A DNA stretch of 12,419 nucleotides from assembly GCA_903896585.1 (NCBI GenBank), contig CAITYI010000247.1:1-12419 (forward strand). Reading direction: 5' to 3'. This DNA is from an uncultured bacterium (GTDB lineage Bacteria; Actinomycetota; Actinomycetes; S36-B12). The position numbers were made by a program, and so were the translations under genes. The notes beneath the pieces are model-generated. The model was not told the origin of the DNA. It did no database searches and saw only the letters and a list, made by a program, of their open reading frames with translations. Positions 6,324 to 12,419 of the stretch are shown one piece after another. How positions within the stretch are numbered: position 1 is the first letter of the stretch; each line of letters begins with the position of its first letter.

Positions 6324-7041
6324 TAGTGATGGCCCTTCAGTCGAGCCAAACCTTGTCGTTTCGGATCTCACCGCCGGTTATGCCGCCGGACCGGTCTTAT
6401 TTGAAGTGTCTTTCTCGGTTCCCGCGATCGGCACCACCGCCTTGGTCGGTCGCAATGGTGCGGGTAAGACCACTCTGCTCCGTTGCATCATGGGATACCA
6501 GTCGATAACCGCGGGCAACGTCTGGTGGAATGAAAAAAATGTCACGAAGTCAAGCCCATCTCAAAAAGTGAAGAGTGGAATCGGGTACGTCCCTCAGGAG
6601 ACCCCGGTGTTCCCCGAGCTCACCGTTCGGGAAAATCTCTTAATGGGACTGGGTGCGGCCCCGAAAAAGAGTCGCGCCGGAATTGACATGGCCCTGGATA
6701 TTTTTCCTAAACTGGCTGATCGACTCACCCAAAAAGCCGGAACCATGAGCGGTGGGGAGCGCAAAATGGTGGGTATCGCTCGGGCGATTCTTGGGCAGCC
6801 ATCACTGTTGATCATGGACGAACCAACCGAGGGCGTGTGGATTGGCGTTGTGGATGAAATTCAAGTGCGACTACGTGAGTATGCCCGCGAGCACGCCATT
6901 CTATTAGTCGAACAAAACCTTGAGTTCGCCCTTGATCTTGCCAGCAAGGTACTCGTTCTCGAACGAGGGGAGATTGTCCTGCAAGGCACACCCGAGGAGT
7001 TGGCCGATCAGGAGGCGCTCAAGCGGTTCCTCACCATTTGA
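6316..7041 (+). CDS. livF: ABC transporter ATP-binding protein, LivF/UrtE family
   Basis: A 241-residue cytoplasmic ATPase, second of the pair. Motifs: Walker A GRNGAGKT (45-52), Q-loop Gln94 in YVPQE, signature MSGGE (144-148), Walker B LLIMDE (164-169). The switch position is VEQN with Gln200, as is normal for LivF-type subunits. DEPTEG after Walker B matches UrtE. The following residues VWIGVVDEI replace the usual IQPSIV(x)EI, so the D-loop region is altered. The GTG start at 6316 overlaps the LivG stop by 8 nt. It is the last gene of the operon and converges on the TetR gene. Confidence 0.93.
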   Translation: MSNSDGPSVEPNLVVSDLTAGYAAGPVLFEVSFSVPAIGTTALVGRNGAGKTTLLRCIMGYQSITAGNVWWNEKNVTKSSPSQKVKSGIGYVPQETPVFPELTVRENLLMGLGAAPKKSRAGIDMALDIFPKLADRLTQKAGTMSGGERKMVGIARAILGQPSLLIMDEPTEGVWIGVVDEIQVRLREYAREHAILLVEQNLEFALDLASKVLVLERGEIVLQGTPEELADQEALKRFLTI

Positions 7042-7045
7042 TTTG

Positions 7046-7071
7046 GGTGGGTGGACAATTGGCACCCGACC
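7046..7071. terminator. Possible hairpin terminator between livF and the convergent TetR gene
   Basis: GGTGGGTG (7046-7053) can pair with CACCCGACC (7063-7071), 8 bp with a single bulged G and a 9-nt loop. It occupies the 35-bp gap between two convergent stop codons. No U-run follows on either strand, so this is weak support for a bidirectional terminator. Confidence 0.3.
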
Positions 7072-7076
7072 ACCGG

Positions 7077-7739
7077 TTATTTCGACGACATGTGCGTCTG
7101 CACCAATTCCAGGAAGGCGTTCACACCCAGCTCGAATCCAAGTTCATCAATTGCTCTGCGTGCCGTTGCGGAAATTGATACTGCCAGGGACGGGTAGCTC
7201 TTTCGATACCAACGAATTTGTTCATTGAAACCGGCGGCAAATGGCTCGACGGAGGATCCCAACACCAGACTGTCGAGCAGGGCCATGAGCGGCATGATCT
7301 TGTCGTGGGGAACTTGGACCCTAATCAGAAATGCTGCAATTTCTTCATACACTTTCAGTGCATGATCCAGGTTAATTTCCCGGTTACTGATTATCGAGGC
7401 CGCTAACGGGTGCGCCCGGTAGGCGTTGCGGTAGCTGACAATAAAGTCTTTGAAGTCATCGAGGTCAGTAGATCCGCTGATCAAGTTCAGGTCAATACCA
7501 GCATTGATGTGGCCGTGAATGAGGTCAATGACTTCGTCGATCCCGCTCACATGGGCATAGAGGGAGGGGGCTTTGACCCCCAGGCGACTGGCCAGTGCCC
7601 TGACGGTGAGTTCAGACTCGATATTGGCTTGGTCCAAGAGTTCCAGGGCGGCTAGGGCGATTCGATCCGGCGTGACGGGCACGGCGGGTCTAATCCTCTT
7701 GGACTTGCCTACCCGCGTCACCGGGTCAGTTTTTGCCAT
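7077..7739 (-). CDS. TetR-family transcriptional regulator
   Basis: A 220-residue cytoplasmic repressor-type protein. The N-terminal TetR HTH covers about residues 20-68 (IALAALELLDQ, then LTVRALASRLGVKAPSLYAHV as the recognition region, then DEVIDLI). The remainder is an all-helical ligand-binding domain of the TetR_C type, with no recognisable effector motif. I chose ATG 7739 because AGAGAGG lies a short distance upstream; the longer form from 7757 would start within that site. It is divergent from the amidohydrolase gene, with 128 bp between the starts, so regulation of that gene and of itself is likely. The operon 1306-7041 may be a second target. The inducer is unknown, perhaps the amidohydrolase substrate. 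Confidence 0.9.
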   Translation of the reverse strand: MAKTDPVTRVGKSKRIRPAVPVTPDRIALAALELLDQANIESELTVRALASRLGVKAPSLYAHVSGIDEVIDLIHGHINAGIDLNLISGSTDLDDFKDFIVSYRNAYRAHPLAASIISNREINLDHALKVYEEIAAFLIRVQVPHDKIMPLMALLDSLVLGSSVEPFAAGFNEQIRWYRKSYPSLAVSISATARRAIDELGFELGVNAFLELVQTHMSSK

Positions 7740-7764
7740 TTTTTTCCTCTCTACCAAACAACGT

Positions 7765-7777
7765 TAGTCTACGACTA
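7765..7777. promoter_or_regulatory. Candidate TetR operator in the divergent tetR-amidohydrolase promoter region
   Basis: TAGTC-TAC-GACTA is a perfect 5-bp inverted repeat with a 3-base spacer, about 26 bp upstream of the TetR start. On the minus strand it overlaps TAGACT (7771-7766), which stands 17 bp after ATTACA (7794-7789) and makes a fair promoter for the TetR gene. A repressor here would block its own promoter and lie close to that of the amidohydrolase. The site is short, so the call rests on location as much as on symmetry. Confidence 0.45.
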
Positions 7778-7867
7778 CACTCGGAAAATGTAATGACTTT
7801 CTTCACTGGAGATGCTACTAGAGAATGGCAAAAGGTTGTGCTGAATCAACGTCAGAGTGAATCCATA

Positions 7868-9478
7868 ATGACAACCACACTTGTGCATAACGCAACAGTG
7901 TGGTTGGGCTACCAACTCCCAGACGGTTCGTGGGCGACCTCGCACGCACTACTTGTGAAAGGTGATCGCATTATTGCAACGGGTGATTCAGCTTTTAGCA
8001 GTTCGGCTGACGTCACAATTGATTGCGACGGTGGTTTCCTCATGGCCGGTTTCGCAGATGGTCACGTTCACACTATTTTCGGGGGCATCGAACGTGAGTT
8101 TGCACCCGTTCGTGGTTTTCACACTCCCCAAGAAATTGCGCAATCGGTGGCAGAGTGGGCTGCCGATCACCCGAACGAAGAATGGATCCGCGGTGAAGGC
8201 TTCGACCACACGCTTGCCCCCGACGGGATCTTTCATGCCGCCTGGCTCGACGAATTTATTGCAGACAGACCCGTATTCCTCCGCGCAACCGACTACCACA
8301 CCGTTTGGGTGAACTCGCTTGCCTTGGAGAAGGTTGGCTACGTTGGCGAAATTTCACAGCCCCACGACGGTGAGATCGTGCTTGATGATTCCGGTCGCGC
8401 AATCGGCACCTTGCGGGAGTGGGGCGCCTGGCGTCCGGTACATGACCTGATTCCGCAACCAAGTGACCAAGTGAAGTTGTCTGCATTGGAATTTGCTACG
8501 GAGTCTTTTGCAACCGCCGGACTGACGTGGGTGCAGGACGCCTGGGTTGAGCTCACCGATATCGACGTGTGGAAAGCCGCCCACACCGCGGGACTACTCG
8601 CCGTTGATGCTGACCTCGCGCTCTGGGCTGACTCCAATTCCTGGCGCGATCAACTCGCCGGATTCGTTTCCGCCCGCGAATCAATTGCGCGGTTAGACAC
8701 AACACAATTAACGTGCAACACCATCAAGTTCTTCGCCGACGGAGTTTTCGAATCGGGAACAAGTGCAATGCTGGAGCCCTATTGCGACTGCCCGCATTCG
8801 CGCGGAATGCCGAACTGGGATCCGGAGGAACTCAAGAGTGCCGTTGCCGCCGTGGACAGGTTGGGCTTCACCGCTCACATTCACGCAATCGGTGACCACG
8901 GAATCCGCATGGCACTAGATGCCATGGAGTACACGGCGAACGTCAACCCGCCGTGGGATCGCCGGTGGGTCATGGCTCACACCCAATTGGTTGACCCGGC
9001 CGACATGAACAGGTTTGTGGAGTTGGGTGTGATTGCGAATTTTGAGCCGTACTGGTCACGCTATGACGAGTGGCAGGAGTTGCTCACCGAACCGCGACTG
9101 GGTCCGGAGCGAACAGCCCGCCAATTCCAAACAGCATCACTTGCCCAAACCGGTGCCATAATTTCTTTTGGCAGTGATTGGCCGGTCACCACATTTGCTC
9201 CGCTGGAGGGAATCGCGGTCGCGGTCACCCGTCAAATGACCCCCGAGGGTCCGCCGTGGATCCCCGCGGAAAGAGTGAGTGTTGAACAAGCTCTCGCCGC
9301 CTACACCTCAGGTGTGGCTTTCCAAGGAAACCGACCCGATGCCGGAGTGATTCGGCCCGGAGCCCTTGCCAACCTGGTGCTTCTCGACCAAGACCCGAGA
9401 CGGGTTCCCCCAACTTCTATTAACGCCATCAATGTCTTAAGCACCTGGCGTCGCGGTCATAAAACCTACGGAGGTTAA
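7868..9478 (+). CDS. YtcJ-like metal-dependent amidohydrolase (Amidohydro_3 family)
   Basis: A 536-residue cytoplasmic enzyme with a TIM barrel and the split beta-sandwich of the amidohydrolase superfamily. Metal-site residues seen: H66 and H68 in GFADGHVH, the candidate carboxylated Lys287 in IKFFADGVFE, H337 and H339 in TAHIHAIGDHG, H371 in MAHTQ, and D437 in GSDWPV. The end of the protein (GALANLVLLDQDP) rebuilds the beta-sandwich. Relatives include N-substituted formamide deformylase and many proteins of unknown substrate, so only amide or related C-N hydrolysis can be claimed. ATG 7868 is chosen because MTTTLVHNATVW is the normal family N-terminus. In-frame starts at 7793 and 7733 would add residues unlike the family and run into the TetR promoter. 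It is divergent from the TetR gene, its likely regulator. Residues 46-68 are duplicated as a DNA relic at 1037-1105. Confidence 0.92.
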   Translation: MTTTLVHNATVWLGYQLPDGSWATSHALLVKGDRIIATGDSAFSSSADVTIDCDGGFLMAGFADGHVHTIFGGIEREFAPVRGFHTPQEIAQSVAEWAADHPNEEWIRGEGFDHTLAPDGIFHAAWLDEFIADRPVFLRATDYHTVWVNSLALEKVGYVGEISQPHDGEIVLDDSGRAIGTLREWGAWRPVHDLIPQPSDQVKLSALEFATESFATAGLTWVQDAWVELTDIDVWKAAHTAGLLAVDADLALWADSNSWRDQLAGFVSARESIARLDTTQLTCNTIKFFADGVFESGTSAMLEPYCDCPHSRGMPNWDPEELKSAVAAVDRLGFTAHIHAIGDHGIRMALDAMEYTANVNPPWDRRWVMAHTQLVDPADMNRFVELGVIANFEPYWSRYDEWQELLTEPRLGPERTARQFQTASLAQTGAIISFGSDWPVTTFAPLEGIAVAVTRQMTPEGPPWIPAERVSVEQALAAYTSGVAFQGNRPDAGVIRPGALANLVLLDQDPRRVPPTSINAINVLSTWRRGHKTYGG

Positions 9479-9525
9479 CCTTCCTCCATGACTGGAAAAA
9501 GCATGCGGGGCTGAGGACAACTCTC

Positions 9526-9987
9526 ATGGCGAAAGGCCCGCTGATCCCAGGCATGAATGAATTCGACCGACCCAAAAAGGGCTTGCCCCGCTGGGTTGGT
9601 CTTTTCATTGCCCTCTCGGTGATTTCCTTCGGCTTGCTCACCCTCTGGGGGTTCGTGGCGGGTGGGGGACCGTTCTCCCAACTCGGCCAAGTGGAGCAAC
9701 AACTCCAGCCGATTGGTTTTCGGCCAACGGTTGAACCCGAAGTGATTCAGATCCAGGTCCAACTTCCCAAAGAGGGCGCATGCGCCACCAACACCTTCGA
9801 CATCTCAGCCGAGGAAACCCTGGAAACGGTCAGCATTGCGGTTGAGTTGCTCAACCCACGCGATAACAGTTGCCCCGGCAACCAACTCACCGATGACCTC
9901 TGGCTCGACCTCACCCTCAACGATCCACTGAACAACCGGATCCTCACCCGCAGCATTGACGGACAAGAGTTACCGCAAATTCGTTAA
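9526..9987 (+). CDS. Small single-pass membrane protein of unknown function
   Basis: A 153-residue protein I do not recognise. A short basic N-terminus (DRPKKGLPRW) precedes one strong hydrophobic helix at about residues 22-45. An outside domain of about 105 residues follows, rich in alternating hydrophobic positions (VIQIQVQL, TVSIAVELL, WLDLTL) as in a beta-sandwich, with two cysteines (C86, C116) that could form a disulfide. Charge distribution predicts N-inside, C-outside. Start ATG 9526 has GAGGA 9 nt upstream. It follows the amidohydrolase gene by 47 bp on the same strand, so it might be co-transcribed, but nothing links it functionally. It converges on the exported protein gene at 10047. 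Confidence 0.75.
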   Translation: MAKGPLIPGMNEFDRPKKGLPRWVGLFIALSVISFGLLTLWGFVAGGGPFSQLGQVEQQLQPIGFRPTVEPEVIQIQVQLPKEGACATNTFDISAEETLETVSIAVELLNPRDNSCPGNQLTDDLWLDLTLNDPLNNRILTRSIDGQELPQIR

Positions 9988-10044
9988 TCAGATCTCGCAA
10001 CATTTCCTGACGATTGCTATTGAGTTGGATGTATTGCTTGAGCG

Positions 10045-10058
10045 GTTCAGCGCTGAAC
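10045..10058. repeat. 14-bp perfect palindrome over the stop codon of the secreted-protein gene
   Basis: GTTCAGCGCTGAAC is self-complementary without a loop and includes the stop codon of the minus-strand gene at 10047-10049. It lies 58 bp after the convergent gene ending at 9987. It might aid termination or be a protein site; with no loop it makes a poor RNA hairpin. Confidence 0.4.
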
Positions 10059-10562
10059 TTCGCCTGGAATCTCTTTCTCGCCCACCACAATAACGATGCC
10101 GGCCGGTGCACGCGAAGTAGCGACGAATTGATAAATGCCGGCTTCTGCAGGTGCCCGGTAACGAGCGAGATAGACAAAGTTGGTGTTGAGTGACGAGTAG
10201 TAGAAATCGGTGCGCTCGTTGAATTTAATTGCCATTTTCTTACCAGAGGGTGAGGTAACCACCAACCGTGGCAATTGTGAGTTCTTGAGCGCGTTCTCCG
10301 GCTTTTTATCAACAATCAAATACTCCACTACTAATTCCTCGCCCTTTTTCAGCGCAGCGCGGAAAGCTTTCTTCTGACCTGATTTGGCGAAGGACGCTCG
10401 AATGGCAAATGAAATCGTGCCGTCAACCAGCAGGGGACCGGCACTTGGAGTTGTGTCACTGTCGAGCAAATTCACGGGCGTGTGAGCTGACGCGGGTGTG
10501 GCTAGTTGAGGTATGAAGATAGAAACCGCGACAAGTAATGCGACGGAAAGAGTTCTCTTCAT
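10047..10562 (-). CDS. Secreted protein of unknown function
   Basis: A 171-residue exported protein I do not recognise. It begins with a classical Sec signal peptide (MKRT, then a hydrophobic core, then ATPASA) with likely cleavage after Ala26, leaving about 145 residues. The mature part is beta-rich and basic (KKAFRAALKKGEELVVEYLIV, FVYLARYRAPAEAGIYQFVAT), and the end AGIYQFVATSRAPAGIVIVVG resembles bacterial pre-peptidase-type beta-sandwich modules, a weak comparison only. There are no cysteines and no second membrane segment, so release to the outside or a loose wall association is expected. ATG 10562 has a clear site (GAGGAAAG) upstream. It is divergent from lldD and converges on the membrane-protein gene ending at 9987. 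Confidence 0.8.
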   Translation of the reverse strand: MKRTLSVALLVAVSIFIPQLATPASAHTPVNLLDSDTTPSAGPLLVDGTISFAIRASFAKSGQKKAFRAALKKGEELVVEYLIVDKKPENALKNSQLPRLVVTSPSGKKMAIKFNERTDFYYSSLNTNFVYLARYRAPAEAGIYQFVATSRAPAGIVIVVGEKEIPGEVQR

Positions 10563-10645
10563 TGGCTTTCCTCACGTTGCTCTGGCAATATGGTCGGCTG
10601 GGGTTTACCCGTGCCACCCGGATAAACCGTTACTCTAAGGGCAGA

Positions 10646-10675
10646 TTGGTAATTCAAATTACCCCGGCACAGAAT
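10646..10675 (+). promoter_or_regulatory. Inverted repeat and weak promoter upstream of lldD, candidate operator
   Basis: GGTAATT-CA-AATTACC (10648-10663) is a perfect 7-bp inverted repeat with a 2-base centre. It sits between a weak -35 (TTGGTA, 10646-10651) and a weak -10 (CAGAAT, 10670-10675) spaced 18 bp, a position that would suit repression of lldD. Lactate genes are often governed by GntR-type LldR repressors, but the regulator is not in this window. Symmetry is clear; promoter and function are tentative. Confidence 0.45.
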
Positions 10676-10722
10676 AATCAGCCTGTTCGGGTGTAGACCC
10701 CGAGGAAGTGGAGTATCACGTG

Positions 10723-11937
10723 ATGCAGAGGCGATTGCCTAGGCCTTCGGAGATTCTGCCACTCATTGGTACACCGGATCGGAGCAAGTCCAGGCTGCAG
10801 CGCCGGTTGGAGCGCTGCGCCAGCGTGGGCGATATTCGTGAGTTGGCCAGACGCTCCACCCCAAAATCGGTGTTCGACTACACCGATGGCGGCTCAATGT
10901 CGGAAACGAGTTTGGATCGCAGCCGCGATGCGTACCGGAGAGTCGAGTTCACGCCTCGTGTCATGCGCGATGTTTCTCAGGTGGATATGTCTACCAACTT
11001 TTTGGGTAAGCCGAATGCCTTACCTTTCGCTTTCGCTCCCACCGGGTTCACCCGCATGATGCATCACGTGGGCGAGCCTGCGGTCGCGCAGGTAGCAGCA
11101 GGGGCTGGAATTGCTTATGCACTTTCAACGCTCGGAACCACGAGCATCGAAGGTTTAGCAACTGCCGTGCCACATGGGCGTCGATGGTTTCAACTCTATG
11201 TCTCACGTGATCGAACTCAAGCCGAGGACTTAATGCGCCGGGCGCGCGACAACGGTTATGACTCCTTGATTCTCACGGTGGACACGGCCGTTGGTGGAAT
11301 CCGTTGGCGAGAAGTGCGCAATGGATTAACCATTCCTCCACAACTCACCTTGAGCACGATTCTGGACATGTCGCGTCACCCAAAGTGGTGGGCAAATGTC
11401 CTCACCACCGAGCCGCTCACTTTCGCTTCACTGTCAACTTCGGGAGGCACGGTGGGGGACTTGTTGACTCGTGTTTTTGATCCGGGTGTAACGATCGCTG
11501 ACATTGCGTGGATCAATGACAACTGGGATGGCGCGGTGATTGTGAAGGGAGTGCAATCGGTCGCAGATGCCGTCATTTTGTCTGAACTCGGGGTGGACGC
11601 CATTGTCCTGAGTAACCACGGGGGACGCCAGATTGAAAAGGGCAATGTCCCACTCGAGCTACTTCCCAGTGTCGTAGATGCAGTCGGTGATCGCACCGAA
11701 GTTTATGTGGATGGTGGCATTATGAGTGGAGCAGATATTGTGGCTGCGCTCGCATTTGGCGCCACCGGAACGCTGATTGGTCGCGCATATTTATATGGAC
11801 TGATGGCGGGCGGAATCGATGGAGTACAACGCGTTGCGGACATTTTGACCAAAGAGATCAAAGTAACCATGCAACTTCTCGGTGTCACCAGCGTTGATCA
11901 ACTGGATGCGTCCATGGTGCGCCTGCGCCCGTACTGA
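10723..11937 (+). CDS. lldD: FMN-dependent L-lactate dehydrogenase (LldD2-like)
   Basis: A protein of about 404 residues of the alpha-hydroxy-acid dehydrogenase family, oxidising L-lactate to pyruvate and passing electrons to the membrane quinone pool. The sequence follows mycobacterial LldD2 closely: FDYTDGG near the N-terminus, PFAFAPTGFTRMMH, QLYVSRDR, DTAVGGIRWREVRNG, the WW(A)NVLTTEPLTFASL stretch, the active-site SNHGGRQ with catalytic His and substrate-binding Arg, and the phosphate-binding DGGIMSGADIV and GRAYLYGLMAGG. Start: ATG 10723 has GGAG (10710-10713) 9 nt upstream; GTG 10720 and GTG 10708 are in frame and possible. It converges on a rhamnose/lactaldehyde enzyme gene 16 bp away, which may supply its lactate. 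A related FMN enzyme, MftD, is an alternative in principle, but no mycofactocin genes are seen. Confidence 0.9.
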   Translation: MQRRLPRPSEILPLIGTPDRSKSRLQRRLERCASVGDIRELARRSTPKSVFDYTDGGSMSETSLDRSRDAYRRVEFTPRVMRDVSQVDMSTNFLGKPNALPFAFAPTGFTRMMHHVGEPAVAQVAAGAGIAYALSTLGTTSIEGLATAVPHGRRWFQLYVSRDRTQAEDLMRRARDNGYDSLILTVDTAVGGIRWREVRNGLTIPPQLTLSTILDMSRHPKWWANVLTTEPLTFASLSTSGGTVGDLLTRVFDPGVTIADIAWINDNWDGAVIVKGVQSVADAVILSELGVDAIVLSNHGGRQIEKGNVPLELLPSVVDAVGDRTEVYVDGGIMSGADIVAALAFGATGTLIGRAYLYGLMAGGIDGVQRVADILTKEIKVTMQLLGVTSVDQLDASMVRLRPY

Positions 11938-11953
11938 TCCGCATTCTTTGGTT

Positions 11954-12419
11954 TCAGCGTTGGAAGGCGGCGGCAACCCCTGAATCGACCGGGACAATAA
12001 GTCCCGTGGTCCGCGAGAATTCGGCAGAGGCAAGTGCGGCAACTGCGGCAGCAACGTCAGCGGGAGTGACTTCACGCTTCAAGATCGTGCGCTGGGCGTA
12101 AAAAGCACCGAGATCTTCCTCGGCCACACCGTATACAGCGGCCCGACTGGCACCCCACCCACCGGAGAAGATTCCAGAGCCTTGCACAACGCCATCAGGG
12201 GCAATGCCGTTCACGCGAATTGCGTGCTCCCCAAGTTCAACGGCGAGTAGGCGAACCTGATGTGACTGATTAGCTTTGGCCGCGCTGTAAGCGATATTCG
12301 AAGGTCCCGCGAAGACCGAGTTTTTGCTGGCAATGTAAATAATGTCGCCACCCATTCCCTGAGCAATCATGACCCGGGCGCACTCGCGAGACACGAGGAA
12401 TGACCCACGCGCCATGACA
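11954..12419 (-). CDS. C-terminal dehydrogenase domain of RhaD/RhaEW-type rhamnulose-1-phosphate aldolase/dehydrogenase, partial
   Basis: The last ~154 residues of a short-chain dehydrogenase domain; the gene continues past the right edge. The active-site YSAAK (Tyr and Lys of YxxxK) and a preceding Ser in IASKN are visible. The features that point beyond a generic SDR are APDGVVQGSGIFSGGW, the following RAAVYGV, the YAQRTILKREVTPADVAAAV stretch and the end PVDSGVAAAFQR, which track bifunctional rhamnulose-1-phosphate aldolase/short-chain dehydrogenase proteins. In those, the aldolase half yields DHAP and L-lactaldehyde and the dehydrogenase half acts on lactaldehyde. The aldolase half is outside the window, so fusion is expected but not seen. 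It converges on lldD. Confidence 0.8.
   Translation of the reverse strand, partial: VMARGSFLVSRECARVMIAQGMGGDIIYIASKNSVFAGPSNIAYSAAKANQSHQVRLLAVELGEHAIRVNGIAPDGVVQGSGIFSGGWGASRAAVYGVAEEDLGAFYAQRTILKREVTPADVAAAVAALASAEFSRTTGLIVPVDSGVAAAFQR

Noticed and set aside
1..12419. Mobile elements, CRISPR arrays, tRNA or rRNA genes
   Set aside because: No transposase-like frame, no regularly spaced repeats and no cloverleaf or rRNA sequence was seen on either strand.

Overview
The window looks like a piece of an actinobacterial (Actinomycetota) chromosome of moderate rather than high GC, roughly balanced by eye. The evidence is a ClpC C-terminus, a lactate dehydrogenase that reads like the mycobacterial LldD2 group, a HipB-type regulator ending in a LPKRVR-like tail, a lipoprotein-type transporter binding protein and frequent GTG starts. 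Nothing in the sequence fixes the genus.

Layout. (1) 1-481 is the 3' end of clpC. It converges on an orphan HipB/XRE-type regulator (595-897, minus), and a large imperfect inverted repeat lies between them (507-592). (2) 898-1305 has no full gene. It holds an operator-like repeat, a 69-bp relic of an amidohydrolase gene, a good sigma70-type promoter and two tiny leader ORFs. (3) 1306-7041 is a tight six-gene plus-strand operon: a class II HDAC-like amidohydrolase of the Bordetella/Alcaligenes FB188 HDAH type, then a complete HAAT-family (Liv/Urt-type) ABC transporter in the order permease LivH, lipoprotein binding protein, permease LivM, ATPase LivG, ATPase LivF. (4) 7077-7739 (minus) is a TetR-family regulator, divergent from a YtcJ-like metal amidohydrolase (7868-9478). 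A short perfect inverted repeat in their shared promoter region is the likely operator. (5) 9526-10562 holds two convergent genes for small exported proteins of unknown function. (6) 10723-11937 is lldD (FMN L-lactate dehydrogenase). It converges on the C-terminal dehydrogenase domain of a RhaD/RhaEW-type rhamnulose-1-phosphate aldolase/dehydrogenase (11954-12419, minus, cut by the window end).

How the genes fit together. The transporter's binding protein resembles UrtA/AmiC-type urea and short-amide receptors. Its operon begins with a deacetylase-fold amide hydrolase, and the next transcription unit encodes a second, unrelated amidohydrolase with its own TetR regulator. I infer an uptake-and-hydrolysis locus for an amide or N-acylated amine; the substrate cannot be read from the sequence. 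A relic of the amidohydrolase gene upstream of the HDAC operon shows the two units share a rearrangement history. At the right end, the dehydrogenase half of the rhamnose enzyme is expected to give L-lactate from L-lactaldehyde, and LldD would oxidise that to pyruvate, so the pair makes sense as rhamnose/lactaldehyde catabolism.
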